64,000 nt of DNA from a virus, in IMG/VR virus record IMGVR_UViG_3300026292_000003, positions 62,001-126,000 of that record. One strand, written 5' to 3'. The position numbers and the translations under genes were made by a program. Positions within the stretch are counted from its first letter, which is position 1; the number at the start of each line of letters is the position of its first letter. This document shows, one piece after another, positions 41,811 through 49,525 of this stretch. Under the pieces are notes generated by a model, which saw only the letters and a program-made list of their open reading frames with translations, ran no database searches and had not been told where the DNA came from.

Positions 41811-43283
41811 ATGGAATTATCGACAGAAATTTTTAATATACTAAAAGGTGCCAATATCAAATTAAAGTTATTTGATGAGATGGGTGCTAAAACACTAGAT
41901 CCTGAATCAGCTTCTAGATTTTATGCATACGAAGATGATTTTTTAGTAACAAAAAGAATTGAGAATGAAGATACGGAAATTGTAGTTCAAGCAGGTGCAG
42001 ACTTTAGTTTTGATAAAAACAAAGCCATGCTTGACAGTATAAAGAAAGCAGGACATAACGCCATGGCAGAATATAACGTAAGAAAATTTGATAAAAACAT
42101 AGTTCCAAAAGACTTTGTAGCTGAAGGCTATGAAAAAACTTGTTTAAATACTATTAAAGATGCAGGATTAGATGGTTTCTTTAATAACGGAACATTATAC
42201 ATTGAAGGTGGTAAAGCTGATGTACAATCGGCTAGAGAAGCTATACAAGCTGAACCAGATATTTACAAAGCACCTCCTATTGCTAAAGATACAGAATTTT
42301 ATGGTATGAATGATTTTACTGAAACAGTAAATGAAGCATACAAAAAAGCAACAGGTACATTAAAGTCGAGTTATATTATGTTTCCTGAATCAAGATTAGT
42401 TATCAGACACAACAAAGCTATAGACGAAGAAATACGTGGTAGTAGATCACGTAATATTAAAGGCCTGTTTGTTGAAAATTCAGCAGGTGAAAGATTTAGA
42501 TTTCCATACAAATACTTAAATGGTGCAAAAGCTATGGCCAACCATGTAAGTAACGGTGGAACTCCATATGATGCAATTGGTGAATCGATACTATCTATTT
42601 GTGAAGAAGTTTCACAAATAAATCAGTTTGTAAGACACGTTCGTTCAAATAAATTAGTTAACGAAACAAACGAAAATATTTTAGAGGCTTGTAAAAGAAA
42701 ACTACATTCTCTAAAACGTACAGTTGAAAGTTTACAGACAGTAAGAGGATACAATGATTACCAAGTAAAAGAGAAGGTAATAGAAAATTCAGATAAACCG
42801 GTTGACATTGCAGATAAATTCATGTACAATACGTTTAAGAATGCAGATATGAATGCAGTTCTTGAAACAGTGGCTCGTATTGTAAAAGAGGCAGATTCGA
42901 TGGATGATATGGTAAATGACGCAATCATGAAGTTATACAAAATGATTACAGATAAAGTTGATTTTAAACTTACTATTGATCCTAACGATCCGGATCATCC
43001 AGACAACGAAGATCCTGTTAAATACTCAGGTGGTATGGGAGCAATGGCAAAATTAAGTAGCCTACTATCATACCTTGCTATGAACAGTAAAAATGATGAA
43101 GCATTTAATCATTTACAATTAGTTGGTAGTGAATTAAGTCGTTTATCACAAAAGCAAATGATGTTGGTAAACAAAATGGCTATGTTCTTAGACAAGCATT
43201 ATAAAGCACCAGCTAAAGAAAAAGCACCAGCTGAGAGTATTGTAGAATCATCGGTAAAAAGTTTACGTAGAAAAATTGCGTAA
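41811..43283 (+). CDS. Conserved hypothetical protein of marine T4-like phages
   Basis: A 490-residue, mostly helical protein. The N-terminal MELSTEIFNILKGANIKLKLFDEMGAKTLDPESASRFYAYEDDFLVT and the YIMFPESRLVIRHNKAIDEEIRGSRSRNIKGLFVENSAGERFRFPYKYLNGAKAMANHV block look globular and conserved. An acidic linker (DPNDPDHPDNEDP) separates the C-terminal helices. It has its own late promoter after gp17. I recall homologues in related phages, always without function; a virion role is plausible. Confidence 0.65.
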   Translation: MELSTEIFNILKGANIKLKLFDEMGAKTLDPESASRFYAYEDDFLVTKRIENEDTEIVVQAGADFSFDKNKAMLDSIKKAGHNAMAEYNVRKFDKNIVPKDFVAEGYEKTCLNTIKDAGLDGFFNNGTLYIEGGKADVQSAREAIQAEPDIYKAPPIAKDTEFYGMNDFTETVNEAYKKATGTLKSSYIMFPESRLVIRHNKAIDEEIRGSRSRNIKGLFVENSAGERFRFPYKYLNGAKAMANHVSNGGTPYDAIGESILSICEEVSQINQFVRHVRSNKLVNETNENILEACKRKLHSLKRTVESLQTVRGYNDYQVKEKVIENSDKPVDIADKFMYNTFKNADMNAVLETVARIVKEADSMDDMVNDAIMKLYKMITDKVDFKLTIDPNDPDHPDNEDPVKYSGGMGAMAKLSSLLSYLAMNSKNDEAFNHLQLVGSELSRLSQKQMMLVNKMAMFLDKHYKAPAKEKAPAESIVESSVKSLRRKIA

Positions 43284-43290
43284 AAAGTAC

Positions 43291-43319
43291 TTGACAGTAA
43301 GTACTATAAACTGTATACT
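43291..43319 (+). promoter_or_regulatory. Strong sigma70-type promoter, gp32
   Basis: TTGACA at 43291-43296, 17-nt spacer, TATACT at 43314-43319. The 95-nt leader to gp32 contains GTTAACACAGAGTTAAC, a 6-bp inverted repeat, before AAAGGAG. T4 gp32 is autoregulated through its leader. Confidence 0.82.
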
Positions 43320-43414
43320 GTACGGGCTAACAAAGGCAAACGTAATCAATAGATTACACTAAAAAGTTAACACAGAGTTAACTTACTATTATAGGCTAAT
43401 AAAGGAGATACATT

Positions 43415-44437
43415 ATGGCATCTTTAGCAGATATCCGTGCTAAATTACAAGCACAAGAAACAAAGAGCTCAAGCTCAAGTATGGCGTCCGATAACGCCAT
43501 TTTCGCTCACTGGAATATTCCAGAAGGCACATCAGCAACACTTAGATTCTTACCAGACGCAGACGAGAACAATACTTTCTTTTGGAAAGAAAGACAAATG
43601 ATTCGTTTGAGTTTTCCTGGTGTAAAGGGTCAAGACGAAACTAAACCAGTAACAGTACAGGTTCCTTGCGTTGAAATGTGGGGAGAACAATGCCCAGTTC
43701 ATGCAGAAATCCGTCCTTGGTTTAAAGATACGACTATGGAAGATATGGGTCGTAAGTATTGGAAAAAACGTTCATACATTTTCCAAGGTTTTGTAACTGC
43801 AAGTGATATGCAGGAAGACAGTCTTCCAGAAAATCCAATCAGACGATTTGTTATTTCACCTCAGATTTATAAAATTATCAGTTCAGCATTAATGGATCCT
43901 GAATTTCAGGAGATACCAACTGATTATGAAGCAGGTACAGATTTTGTAATTAAGAAATCTACCAAAGGTCAGTATGCTGATTATTCAACATCTAATTGGG
44001 CTCGTAGAGAACGTAGTCTAGATCAAGCAGAACGTGATGCTATTGCAAAACACGGTTTGTTTAATCTAAATGACTTCCTTCCTAAGAAGCCAGATGCAGA
44101 ATCGCTAAACGCAATTTTTGAAATGTTTGAAGCGAGTGTTGATGGACAACTATATGATCCAGAACGTTTTGGTTCTTATTATCGTCCATATGGTGTAGAT
44201 GCACCAAGTGGTAGTTCACCAAAGCCAGAAGCTAAGGTGGCAGAAGCTACTGCTAGTACACCGCAACCAGCACCTCAACCGGCGCCAGTAGTACCAGTTA
44301 CTCCAACGCCAACGCCAGCACCAGCGGCACCAGTAGTTAATAAGGAACCAGAAATGGCAACTGCTACTGCGGCACCAGCAGGTGATGCACCGAGTGCTCA
44401 AGACATTTTAGCGGCTATTAGAAATAGAAAGCAGTAA
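43415..44437 (+). CDS. 32: Single-stranded DNA-binding protein gp32
   Basis: A 340-residue T4 gp32 homologue. The N-terminal helix (SLADIRAKLQAQET) matches the cooperativity B-domain; the core begins at GTSATLRFLPDADENNTFFWKERQ and contains a Cys/His zinc site (VPCVEMWGEQCPVH). The C-terminus (about residues 268-325) is Pro/Ala-rich with PAPQPAP and TPTPAP repeats instead of the acidic Ser-rich tail of T4 gp32, but ends with DAPSAQDILAAIRNRKQ. It binds ssDNA during replication and recombination with UvsX/UvsY. Confidence 0.85.
   Translation: MASLADIRAKLQAQETKSSSSSMASDNAIFAHWNIPEGTSATLRFLPDADENNTFFWKERQMIRLSFPGVKGQDETKPVTVQVPCVEMWGEQCPVHAEIRPWFKDTTMEDMGRKYWKKRSYIFQGFVTASDMQEDSLPENPIRRFVISPQIYKIISSALMDPEFQEIPTDYEAGTDFVIKKSTKGQYADYSTSNWARRERSLDQAERDAIAKHGLFNLNDFLPKKPDAESLNAIFEMFEASVDGQLYDPERFGSYYRPYGVDAPSGSSPKPEAKVAEATASTPQPAPQPAPVVPVTPTPTPAPAAPVVNKEPEMATATAAPAGDAPSAQDILAAIRNRKQ
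44047..44200 (+). other. gp32 core C-terminal segment
   Basis: This stretch encodes KHGLFNLNDFLPKKPDAESLNAIFEMFEASVDGQLYD, the helical end of the gp32 core that precedes the Pro-rich tail and marks the boundary of the folded domain. Confidence 0.3.
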
Positions 44438-44446
44438 TATAAATTG

Positions 44447-44473
44447 AGAGTGTAGCTTCGGCTACACTCTTTT
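44447..44473 (+). terminator. UUCG-loop terminator after gp32
   Basis: A 10-bp stem (44447/44448-44456 with 44461-44470) closed by a C(TTCG)G tetraloop and followed by TTTT. It separates gp32 from uvsX. Confidence 0.88.
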
Positions 44474-44491
44474 AACAAGGAGAAAAAACAT

Positions 44492-45586
44492 ATGGCAAAA
44501 CCATTTGACGTAAGTAAATTCCGTAAAAGTATTACAAAGTCAGTTCCAGGTCTTTCTATAGGCTTTAACGATCCTGACACTTGGATATCTACAGGAAATT
44601 ATACATTAAACAAACTTATCAGTGATGACTTTCATAAAGGTGTACCACTAGGTAAGGTTACAGTACTTGCAGGAGAATCAGGTGCTGGTAAATCATTTAT
44701 TGCCGCCGGCAATATTGTAAAAAATGCACAAGACCAAGGTATATTTGTTATTCTTATTGATAGTGAGAACGCACTAGATGAGAAATGGCTACACGCCTTG
44801 GACGTTGACACAGATCCAGAAAAACTATTAAAGTTAAACATGAGTATGATTGATGATGTTGCTAAAACAGTTAGTGACTTTATGAGAGATTATAAAGCAG
44901 AATATGCTGAAGCAGATCCAGAATCAAGACCTAAAGTACTTTTTGTAGTTGATAGTTTGGGTATGTTATTAACACCAACAGATGTTGATCAGTTTAACAA
45001 AGGTGATATGAAAGGTGATATGGGTCGTAAGCCTAAAGCACTAACAGCCTTGGTTAGAAATACTGTTAATATGTTTGGTGAATACAATGTGGGTATGGTA
45101 TGTACTAATCATACATATGCTTCGCAAGATATGTTTGATCCAGATGATAAAATATCAGGTGGACAAGGTTTTATCTATGCAAGTAGTATTGTTATTGCTA
45201 TGCGAAAACTTAAATTAAAAGTTGATGCAGATGGTAACAAAACAAGTGAAGTACATGGTATCAGAGCCGCTTGTAAAGTTATGAAGACAAGATATTCTAA
45301 ACCATTTGAAAGTGTACAAGTTGAAATTCCTTATGAAACAGGAATGAGTCCACACAGTGGTTTGGTAGACTTCTTTGAAGGCAAAGGTGCCCTTAAAAAG
45401 ACAGGAAACAGGCTTGAATATACAAGTCCTGTAACAGGAGAAGTTATTACAAAATTCCGTAAGGCTTGGGCAAGTAATGAAGATCAACACTTGGATCTAG
45501 TTATGACGGAATGGGATAAGCAACCTCAAGATGTGCAAGATGCACTTCCAGAACAAGAAGCACCTGAAGTAATAACCGAGGAGTAA
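44492..45586 (+). CDS. uvsX: UvsX recombinase (RecA family)
   Basis: A 364-residue RecA/UvsX strand-exchange protein. Walker A GESGAGKSF near residue 61, catalytic Glu in DSENALDEKW, Walker B VLFVVDSLGML near 150 and loop 2 region DMFDPDDKISGGQGFIYASS are in place. It forms filaments on ssDNA and starts recombination-dependent replication with gp32 and UvsY, encoded on either side. Strong AAGGAG site. It ends with an acidic tail. Confidence 0.93.
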   Translation: MAKPFDVSKFRKSITKSVPGLSIGFNDPDTWISTGNYTLNKLISDDFHKGVPLGKVTVLAGESGAGKSFIAAGNIVKNAQDQGIFVILIDSENALDEKWLHALDVDTDPEKLLKLNMSMIDDVAKTVSDFMRDYKAEYAEADPESRPKVLFVVDSLGMLLTPTDVDQFNKGDMKGDMGRKPKALTALVRNTVNMFGEYNVGMVCTNHTYASQDMFDPDDKISGGQGFIYASSIVIAMRKLKLKVDADGNKTSEVHGIRAACKVMKTRYSKPFESVQVEIPYETGMSPHSGLVDFFEGKGALKKTGNRLEYTSPVTGEVITKFRKAWASNEDQHLDLVMTEWDKQPQDVQDALPEQEAPEVITEE

Positions 45587-45588
45587 GG

Positions 45589-45870
45589 ATGAATATAACA
45601 GATGGAGACTTTGAATTATTGTTTAATCTGTATGATGAAGCTAAAGAGTTTATTAGTGAAAAAGATAAACCTGAATTTGCTAATAAATTCATTTATCATT
45701 TGTCTGATTATGGGTTTGAAATAAAATCTGCGGCAAAAGAGATAGCTGATCATTGTGATTATCTTGCAGATGCAATGGATGAATATTTAGAACATAACGA
45801 TGATGATGAAGATCCGTATGATGACTATAGTGAAGGCTATAGTGATGACGATGACAATGAAGACTATTAA
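45589..45870 (+). CDS. Small acidic protein, unknown
   Basis: A 93-residue protein with an acidic C-terminal third (DDDEDPYDDYSEGYSDDDDNEDY). Located between uvsX and uvsY, 2 nt after uvsX, with GGAGTAAGG ahead. Acidic tails of this kind can interact with ssDNA-binding proteins, but no family is recognised. Confidence 0.65.
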   Translation: MNITDGDFELLFNLYDEAKEFISEKDKPEFANKFIYHLSDYGFEIKSAAKEIADHCDYLADAMDEYLEHNDDDEDPYDDYSEGYSDDDDNEDY

Positions 45871-45873
45871 ACT

Positions 45874-46332
45874 ATGAGTGTATGGTATCGTAAAGTAACT
45901 GCCCAATTAGGCGAGATAGTTAATGCTATTTCTCACTTTGAGAAAGAAATTGATCAAGCTCGTTATGAATGTGGGATGAAAGGTAATCTCGAAAAACAAA
46001 GTAGAGATATGCCTGGAATTGTTGAACATAGATTCAACCAGTTACAGGAAGTGGAAGCCATATTAGAGTTTCTCAATACAGAAATGAGAAAATTACGTGC
46101 TAAAACGTTTAGGAAGTACTTGGAAAACTACAATAAAGCATTAAGCAGTAGAGATGCTGAAAAGTATGTAGACGGAGAACAAGAAGTAGTGGATTTACAG
46201 TACTTGATCAATGATTTTAGTTTAGTACGTAACAGATATATAGGGATTATTAAGGCTTTAGAAGCTAAACAATTCCAAATAAACAACATAGTTAAGCTAA
46301 GAGCGGCTGGTTTAGAAGATATTTCGTTATAA
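45874..46332 (+). CDS. uvsY: Recombination mediator UvsY
   Basis: A 152-residue helical protein. KYLENYNKALSSRDAEKYVDGEQEVVDLQYLINDFSLVRNRYIGIIKALEAKQFQINNIVKLRAAGLED corresponds to the conserved C-terminal half of UvsY (T4: 137 residues), which loads UvsX onto gp32-coated ssDNA. Context directly after uvsX supports this. Confidence 0.78.
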   Translation: MSVWYRKVTAQLGEIVNAISHFEKEIDQARYECGMKGNLEKQSRDMPGIVEHRFNQLQEVEAILEFLNTEMRKLRAKTFRKYLENYNKALSSRDAEKYVDGEQEVVDLQYLINDFSLVRNRYIGIIKALEAKQFQINNIVKLRAAGLEDISL

Positions 46333-46346
46333 CGCCATATTATTGG

Positions 46347-46375
46347 TTGACAAAAATTTTTTTAAGCCGTATAAT
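46347..46375 (+). promoter_or_regulatory. Perfect consensus sigma70 promoter
   Basis: TTGACA at 46347-46352, 17-nt spacer, TATAAT at 46370-46375, 15 nt after the uvsY stop. The gene at 46432 follows with AGGAGC. Confidence 0.88.
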
Positions 46376-46431
46376 TAACGTATAGATTGTAAAAACCAAC
46401 AGGGCGGACATCCCAAACACAGGAGCAAACT

Positions 46432-47145
46432 ATGCCAAAAAATTTATTCAATAAAATTACCACACTTGATGTAATGTGTGCTTCTGTTGAAGTATACAAG
46501 TCACAAGGCTTCATTAAAAGCGGCCATGGGTACACAGATACTGATGCAAAAAGCGGTAAAGATATAACAATAGAAGATAATAAAACTATGATGTTATCTT
46601 TGCTAAAAGCAAAAGATGCCGGTAAGGTAAATTTTACAACAGAAACTGTAGAAGAAGCTAATAATCTTATTAATAGTATTAATGGTAAATTAATGCTAAA
46701 AAAGATGACCAATACTCTTAATAATTTTGAGAGTAATGTTGTTAAAGCATTATCAGAAGCTGATGTGAATAAATTTTCAATAAGCATTATCGCAAGTTTA
46801 CCACATAGTGTTAGTATTGACAAAAAACGTGAGCAGGTTGCAGATCGTATGTCAAGTCTAAAACATAGTAGCCAATATTTTGGTGAAAAAGGTAAACGTT
46901 TCGATATTGATGTAGAAGTACTTGATGTTAAGTTTATTCAAACTAGTAATGTCTATATGATTTCTACTTGTTATGCAGAAAAAGATATTGTTAAGTTTTG
47001 GTGGAGAGATCAACCAGACATTAGCGATATTATTGCTAACAAAACTATTAAAATTCGTGCTACAGTTAATAAGCACGAATTATCTAAATACACAGGTGCC
47101 AAAGAGACTATGGTAAACCGTGTTAAAATTTTAAGTATTAAATAA
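46432..47145 (+). CDS. Hypothetical early/middle protein
   Basis: A 237-residue protein of mixed helix and strand (ITTLDVMCASVEVYKSQGFIKSGHGYTD; FDIDVEVLDVKFIQTSNVYMISTCYAEKDIVKFWWRD; IRATVNKHELSKYTGAKETMVNRVKIL). The end, with TVNKHELSKYTGAKETMVNRVKIL, looks like an OB-type or primase-associated small domain. I do not recognise the family. It follows a perfect sigma70 promoter, so it is probably made early. Confidence 0.65.
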   Translation: MPKNLFNKITTLDVMCASVEVYKSQGFIKSGHGYTDTDAKSGKDITIEDNKTMMLSLLKAKDAGKVNFTTETVEEANNLINSINGKLMLKKMTNTLNNFESNVVKALSEADVNKFSISIIASLPHSVSIDKKREQVADRMSSLKHSSQYFGEKGKRFDIDVEVLDVKFIQTSNVYMISTCYAEKDIVKFWWRDQPDISDIIANKTIKIRATVNKHELSKYTGAKETMVNRVKILSIK

Positions 47146-47475
47146 ATGATGCTAGATATATTGGTAAAATCTGTCGTTGGTGGTGTGATTATTGGTGTAG
47201 TAAGTACCATAGCACAAAAGTATCCAACAATAGGTGCCTTTATAATGGGAATACCTATAGTAACTTTTATTACATTGGTAATTCTTTATTATAATGGAAT
47301 AGATTATCAAACTTTAAAAACTTTTAGTTACCAAACGGTATACTTTGTATTGGTAAGTTTGATTTTCTTTCCTTTATTCATTTGGTTTTATCCAGGTGGG
47401 TTTTGGATAGCACTTCTTGGTAGTGCGGCCATTGTTGGTACAATGATGGTAATCCTAGCAAAAATAATTGCTTGA
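47146..47475 (+). CDS. DUF3147-like membrane protein
   Basis: A 109-residue protein with four transmembrane helices: residues 5-25 and 28-50 (GAFIMGIPIVTFITLVILYY), 65-85 and 88-108. The GxxIGVVSTIAQKYPTIGAFIMGIPI start and helix spacing fit the DUF3147 family of small bacterial inner-membrane proteins, whose function is unknown. It starts directly after the preceding stop. Its TGA stop lies inside the next -35 hexamer. Confidence 0.68.
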   Translation: MMLDILVKSVVGGVIIGVVSTIAQKYPTIGAFIMGIPIVTFITLVILYYNGIDYQTLKTFSYQTVYFVLVSLIFFPLFIWFYPGGFWIALLGSAAIVGTMMVILAKIIA

Positions 47476-47500
47476 CATATTTCGCATTTTATTATATAGT
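47472..47500 (+). promoter_or_regulatory. Sigma70-type promoter overlapping a stop codon
   Basis: TTGACA at 47472-47477 (containing the TGA of the membrane protein), 17-nt spacer, TATAGT at 47495-47500. Upstream of the winged-helix gene. Confidence 0.78.
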
Positions 47501-47554
47501 AATACTTAATTTAATTTATTAAATTAATTTAATAAAAACAAGGGAGAAAATAAA

Positions 47555-47815
47555 ATGGCAAGATCAAATGCAAAAGGTGCTACTTTCTTTTCAGAAGGTA
47601 CACAAAATCAACAAATCCTAGCTAATTTTTGGGGAACAGGCAAAACGTTTACAATGAACGATCTAAGAAATGACTTAGATATTGCTTCTCCAGCGGCTAG
47701 ATTGCTTGAGCTAAAAGAAGCTGGCTTTAACGTAAGAGCTAAAGCAGTTGATTCAGGCGCAGTAGGCAGACCTGAAATGGAATATTCAATTCCAAGAAGA
47801 AGAGTAGTAGCATAG
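47555..47815 (+). CDS. Small winged-helix DNA-binding protein
   Basis: An 86-residue protein with NQQILANFWGTGKTFTMNDLRNDLDIASPAARLLELKEAGFNVRAKAVDSG, a helix-turn-helix of the HTH_55-like type followed by a beta wing (GRPEMEYSIPRR). Strong AAGGGAG site, own sigma70 promoter and a terminator: a monocistronic unit. A transcription regulator is likely; the target is unknown. Confidence 0.72.
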   Translation: MARSNAKGATFFSEGTQNQQILANFWGTGKTFTMNDLRNDLDIASPAARLLELKEAGFNVRAKAVDSGAVGRPEMEYSIPRRRVVA

Positions 47816-47834
47816 TCTACTTAATACCGAAAAC

Positions 47835-47862
47835 AGGGCCCGTTTTATAATGGGCCCTTTTC
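47835..47862 (+). terminator. Rho-independent terminator
   Basis: A 7-bp GC-rich stem (47835-47841 with 47852-47858, GGGCCC on both arms), 10-nt loop, then TTTTC. Confidence 0.82.
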
Positions 47863-47868
47863 TACGAT

Positions 47869-48009
47869 ATGAGAATAATTTGCTATAAATCATATAACGA
47901 TTATATTACACACGATTTTCCAAAAGAAGAATTAGAAGAAATACTGAAAATTTGCAAAGAATTAGAAATAAAATGGTATTGTATTGTGTATGATTCTCAC
48001 CCAGAATAA
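47869..48009 (+). CDS. Possible 46-residue protein
   Basis: An ATG-to-TAA frame coding MRIICYKSYNDYITHDFPKE..., then a charged helix (EELEEILKICKELEIKWYCIVYD). It fills most of the 329-nt gap between the winged-helix gene and the AAA+ gene. No Shine-Dalgarno or promoter is seen and a terminator ends just before it, so expression is uncertain. The periodic Leu/Ile helix argues mildly for a real protein. Confidence 0.35.
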   Translation: MRIICYKSYNDYITHDFPKEELEEILKICKELEIKWYCIVYDSHPE

Positions 48010-48010
48010 A

Positions 48011-48033
48011 AAACCCTTATATTTCAAGGGTTT
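48011..48033. terminator. Hairpin, possibly bidirectional
   Basis: AAACCCTT at 48011-48018 pairs with AAGGGTTT at 48026-48033. The T run is on the minus-strand side, so as a plus-strand terminator it is weak. Confidence 0.4.
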
Positions 48034-48071
48034 ACACATCAAAAAAAATTAAAAAAAAGTGCATAAAAAGG

Positions 48072-48100
48072 TTGACCTTTTCACCAAGATGTCTTATTAT
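48072..48100 (+). promoter_or_regulatory. Sigma70-type promoter, AAA+ gene
   Basis: TTGACC at 48072-48077, 17-nt spacer, TATTAT at 48095-48100; AAGAAAGAGG site before ATG 48144. Confidence 0.72.
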
Positions 48101-48143
48101 ATATGTATAGTTAGAAAATAAACAATTAAGAAAGAGGTCTCAA

Positions 48144-49007
48144 ATGGCACAATTAAAAAGACAAAGGAAGAATAAAAAAGGCGAAACAATCGTTGAAGTA
48201 CTTCCTACTAAAGTAAAAGACAATCCAAACGAAACTGATGATCAAATCATAGAACGTATGAGAGAAAGGTTCTGCATACTTGATGATATGACACAGGCTT
48301 CAATAGATGGTGTTGTTAGGGGTATGGTAGTAACAGGCCCTCCAGGTGTTGGTAAATCATTTGGTGTTGAACAAGTTCTAGAAAAGAATTCATTGTTTGA
48401 TGTACTAGGTGGTAAAAAAGCAAAATTTGAAACTGTAAAGGGTGCTTCAAGTGCAATAGGTTTGTACAAAGTTCTTTACAATAATGCAGACAAGTCAAAT
48501 GTATTAGTACTTGATGATTGTGATACAGTACTATATGATGAAACTAGTTTGAACTTGTTAAAGGCGGCTTTGGATTCTAGTAAGAAAAGAAAGCTATGTT
48601 GGAATACAGATTCAGCCCTATTAAGACGTGAAGGTATACCTGATACATTTGAATTTAATGGTTCAGTTATATTCATCACTAACCTTAAGTTTGATAATGT
48701 TAGGGGTAAAATTAAAGATCACCTTGATGCTATAATGTCAAGATGTCATTACTTAGATCTTACTATGGATACAACTAGGGAGAAAGTTCTTAGATGTAAG
48801 CAAATAGTTAAAGACGGTATGCTTAACGAGTATATGTTTAGCGAAGCTGAAAAAGATGATGTAATGAATTTCATGATCGATAACAAAGATAAGATGAGAG
48901 AAATAAGTTTGAGAATGGTTACCAAACTTGCAGATCTTAAAAAGTCTATGGGTGACAAGTGGAAAAGAACCGCTGAAGTCACTTGTATGAGGCGAACTGT
49001 TTCTTAA
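48144..49007 (+). CDS. AAA+ ATPase, unknown role
   Basis: A 287-residue AAA+ protein. Walker A GPPGVGKSFG near residue 65, Walker B VLVLDDCDTVLYDE near 120, sensor-1 VIFITNLKFD near 178 and an Arg-containing AIMSRCHYLDL after it. It lacks the SRC motif setting and C-terminal collar of the clamp loader gp44. It is a family I associate with marine T4-like phages, without a T4 counterpart. Location beside endonuclease VII and UvsW suggests DNA metabolism. Confidence 0.75.
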   Translation: MAQLKRQRKNKKGETIVEVLPTKVKDNPNETDDQIIERMRERFCILDDMTQASIDGVVRGMVVTGPPGVGKSFGVEQVLEKNSLFDVLGGKKAKFETVKGASSAIGLYKVLYNNADKSNVLVLDDCDTVLYDETSLNLLKAALDSSKKRKLCWNTDSALLRREGIPDTFEFNGSVIFITNLKFDNVRGKIKDHLDAIMSRCHYLDLTMDTTREKVLRCKQIVKDGMLNEYMFSEAEKDDVMNFMIDNKDKMREISLRMVTKLADLKKSMGDKWKRTAEVTCMRRTVS

Positions 49008-49025
49008 AACAGTTTTCTAACTATA

Positions 49026-49050
49026 GAAGAGGGGTGAAATTCCCCTCTTC
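49026..49050 (+). terminator. Hairpin after the AAA+ gene
   Basis: A 9-bp stem (49026-49034 with 49042-49050) and 7-nt loop. The following bases are GACTTTC, so the T run is poor. Confidence 0.5.
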
Positions 49051-49073
49051 GACTTTCATAAAGGAATTGGATA

Positions 49074-49511
49074 TTGGATGTATTTGCAGACCTTTTTAAA
49101 ATTACAAATAATGCAGAAGTTACAAAAAAAGTTTGTACAAAGTGTAATAAAAATTTACCAATAACAAATTTTAGTAAAAGCTCTGGAGCAAATTTTCTAA
49201 GACCAGAGTGTAGAGCTTGTAATAATAAATTATCTAAAATAAGAAAACAATTAAATCAAACATATGGTAAACCACCGCAAGGCTATACTTGTCCTATATG
49301 TCAACGAGAAGCAAAAGAAGTAATAAACAAAGGTGGTAAGTCAGGTGCTTGGGTTGTAGATCATTGTCATACTACTGATAAATTTAGAGGTTGGTTATGT
49401 CATTCATGTAACCGACTCCTTGGTATATGCAATGATGATATTTCTAATTTGAAAAGAGCAATTAAATATTTAAAAAAATCGCAACTTTCATTGACAATTC
49501 AAGATAAGTAA
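49074..49511 (+). CDS. 49: Recombination endonuclease VII-like (gp49)
   Basis: A 145-residue HNH protein. Zinc-binding Cys pairs CTKCNKN...CRACNN and CPICQRE frame the fold; VVDHCHTTDKFRGWLCHSCNRLLGICNDD is the endonuclease VII signature with the catalytic DHCH. T4 gp49 resolves Holliday junctions and trims branches for packaging. The start is TTG at 49074, with AAGGA 8 nt upstream; no in-frame ATG fits. Without T4's full C-terminus, a free-standing HNH homing enzyme remains possible. Confidence 0.78.
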   Translation: MDVFADLFKITNNAEVTKKVCTKCNKNLPITNFSKSSGANFLRPECRACNNKLSKIRKQLNQTYGKPPQGYTCPICQREAKEVINKGGKSGAWVVDHCHTTDKFRGWLCHSCNRLLGICNDDISNLKRAIKYLKKSQLSLTIQDK

Positions 49512-49519
49512 TGTAATAT
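49491..49519 (+). promoter_or_regulatory. Sigma70-type promoter, leaderless uvsW
   Basis: TTGACA at 49491-49496, 17-nt spacer, TAATAT at 49514-49519, then 6 nt and the uvsW ATG. It lies inside the 3' end of the endonuclease gene. Confidence 0.78.
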
Positions 49520-49525
49520 ATAGTT

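Noticed and set aside
48144-49007. AAA+ protein as clamp loader large subunit gp44
   Set aside because: It has Walker motifs but not the clamp-loader SRC setting or C-terminal collar, and size and N-terminus differ.
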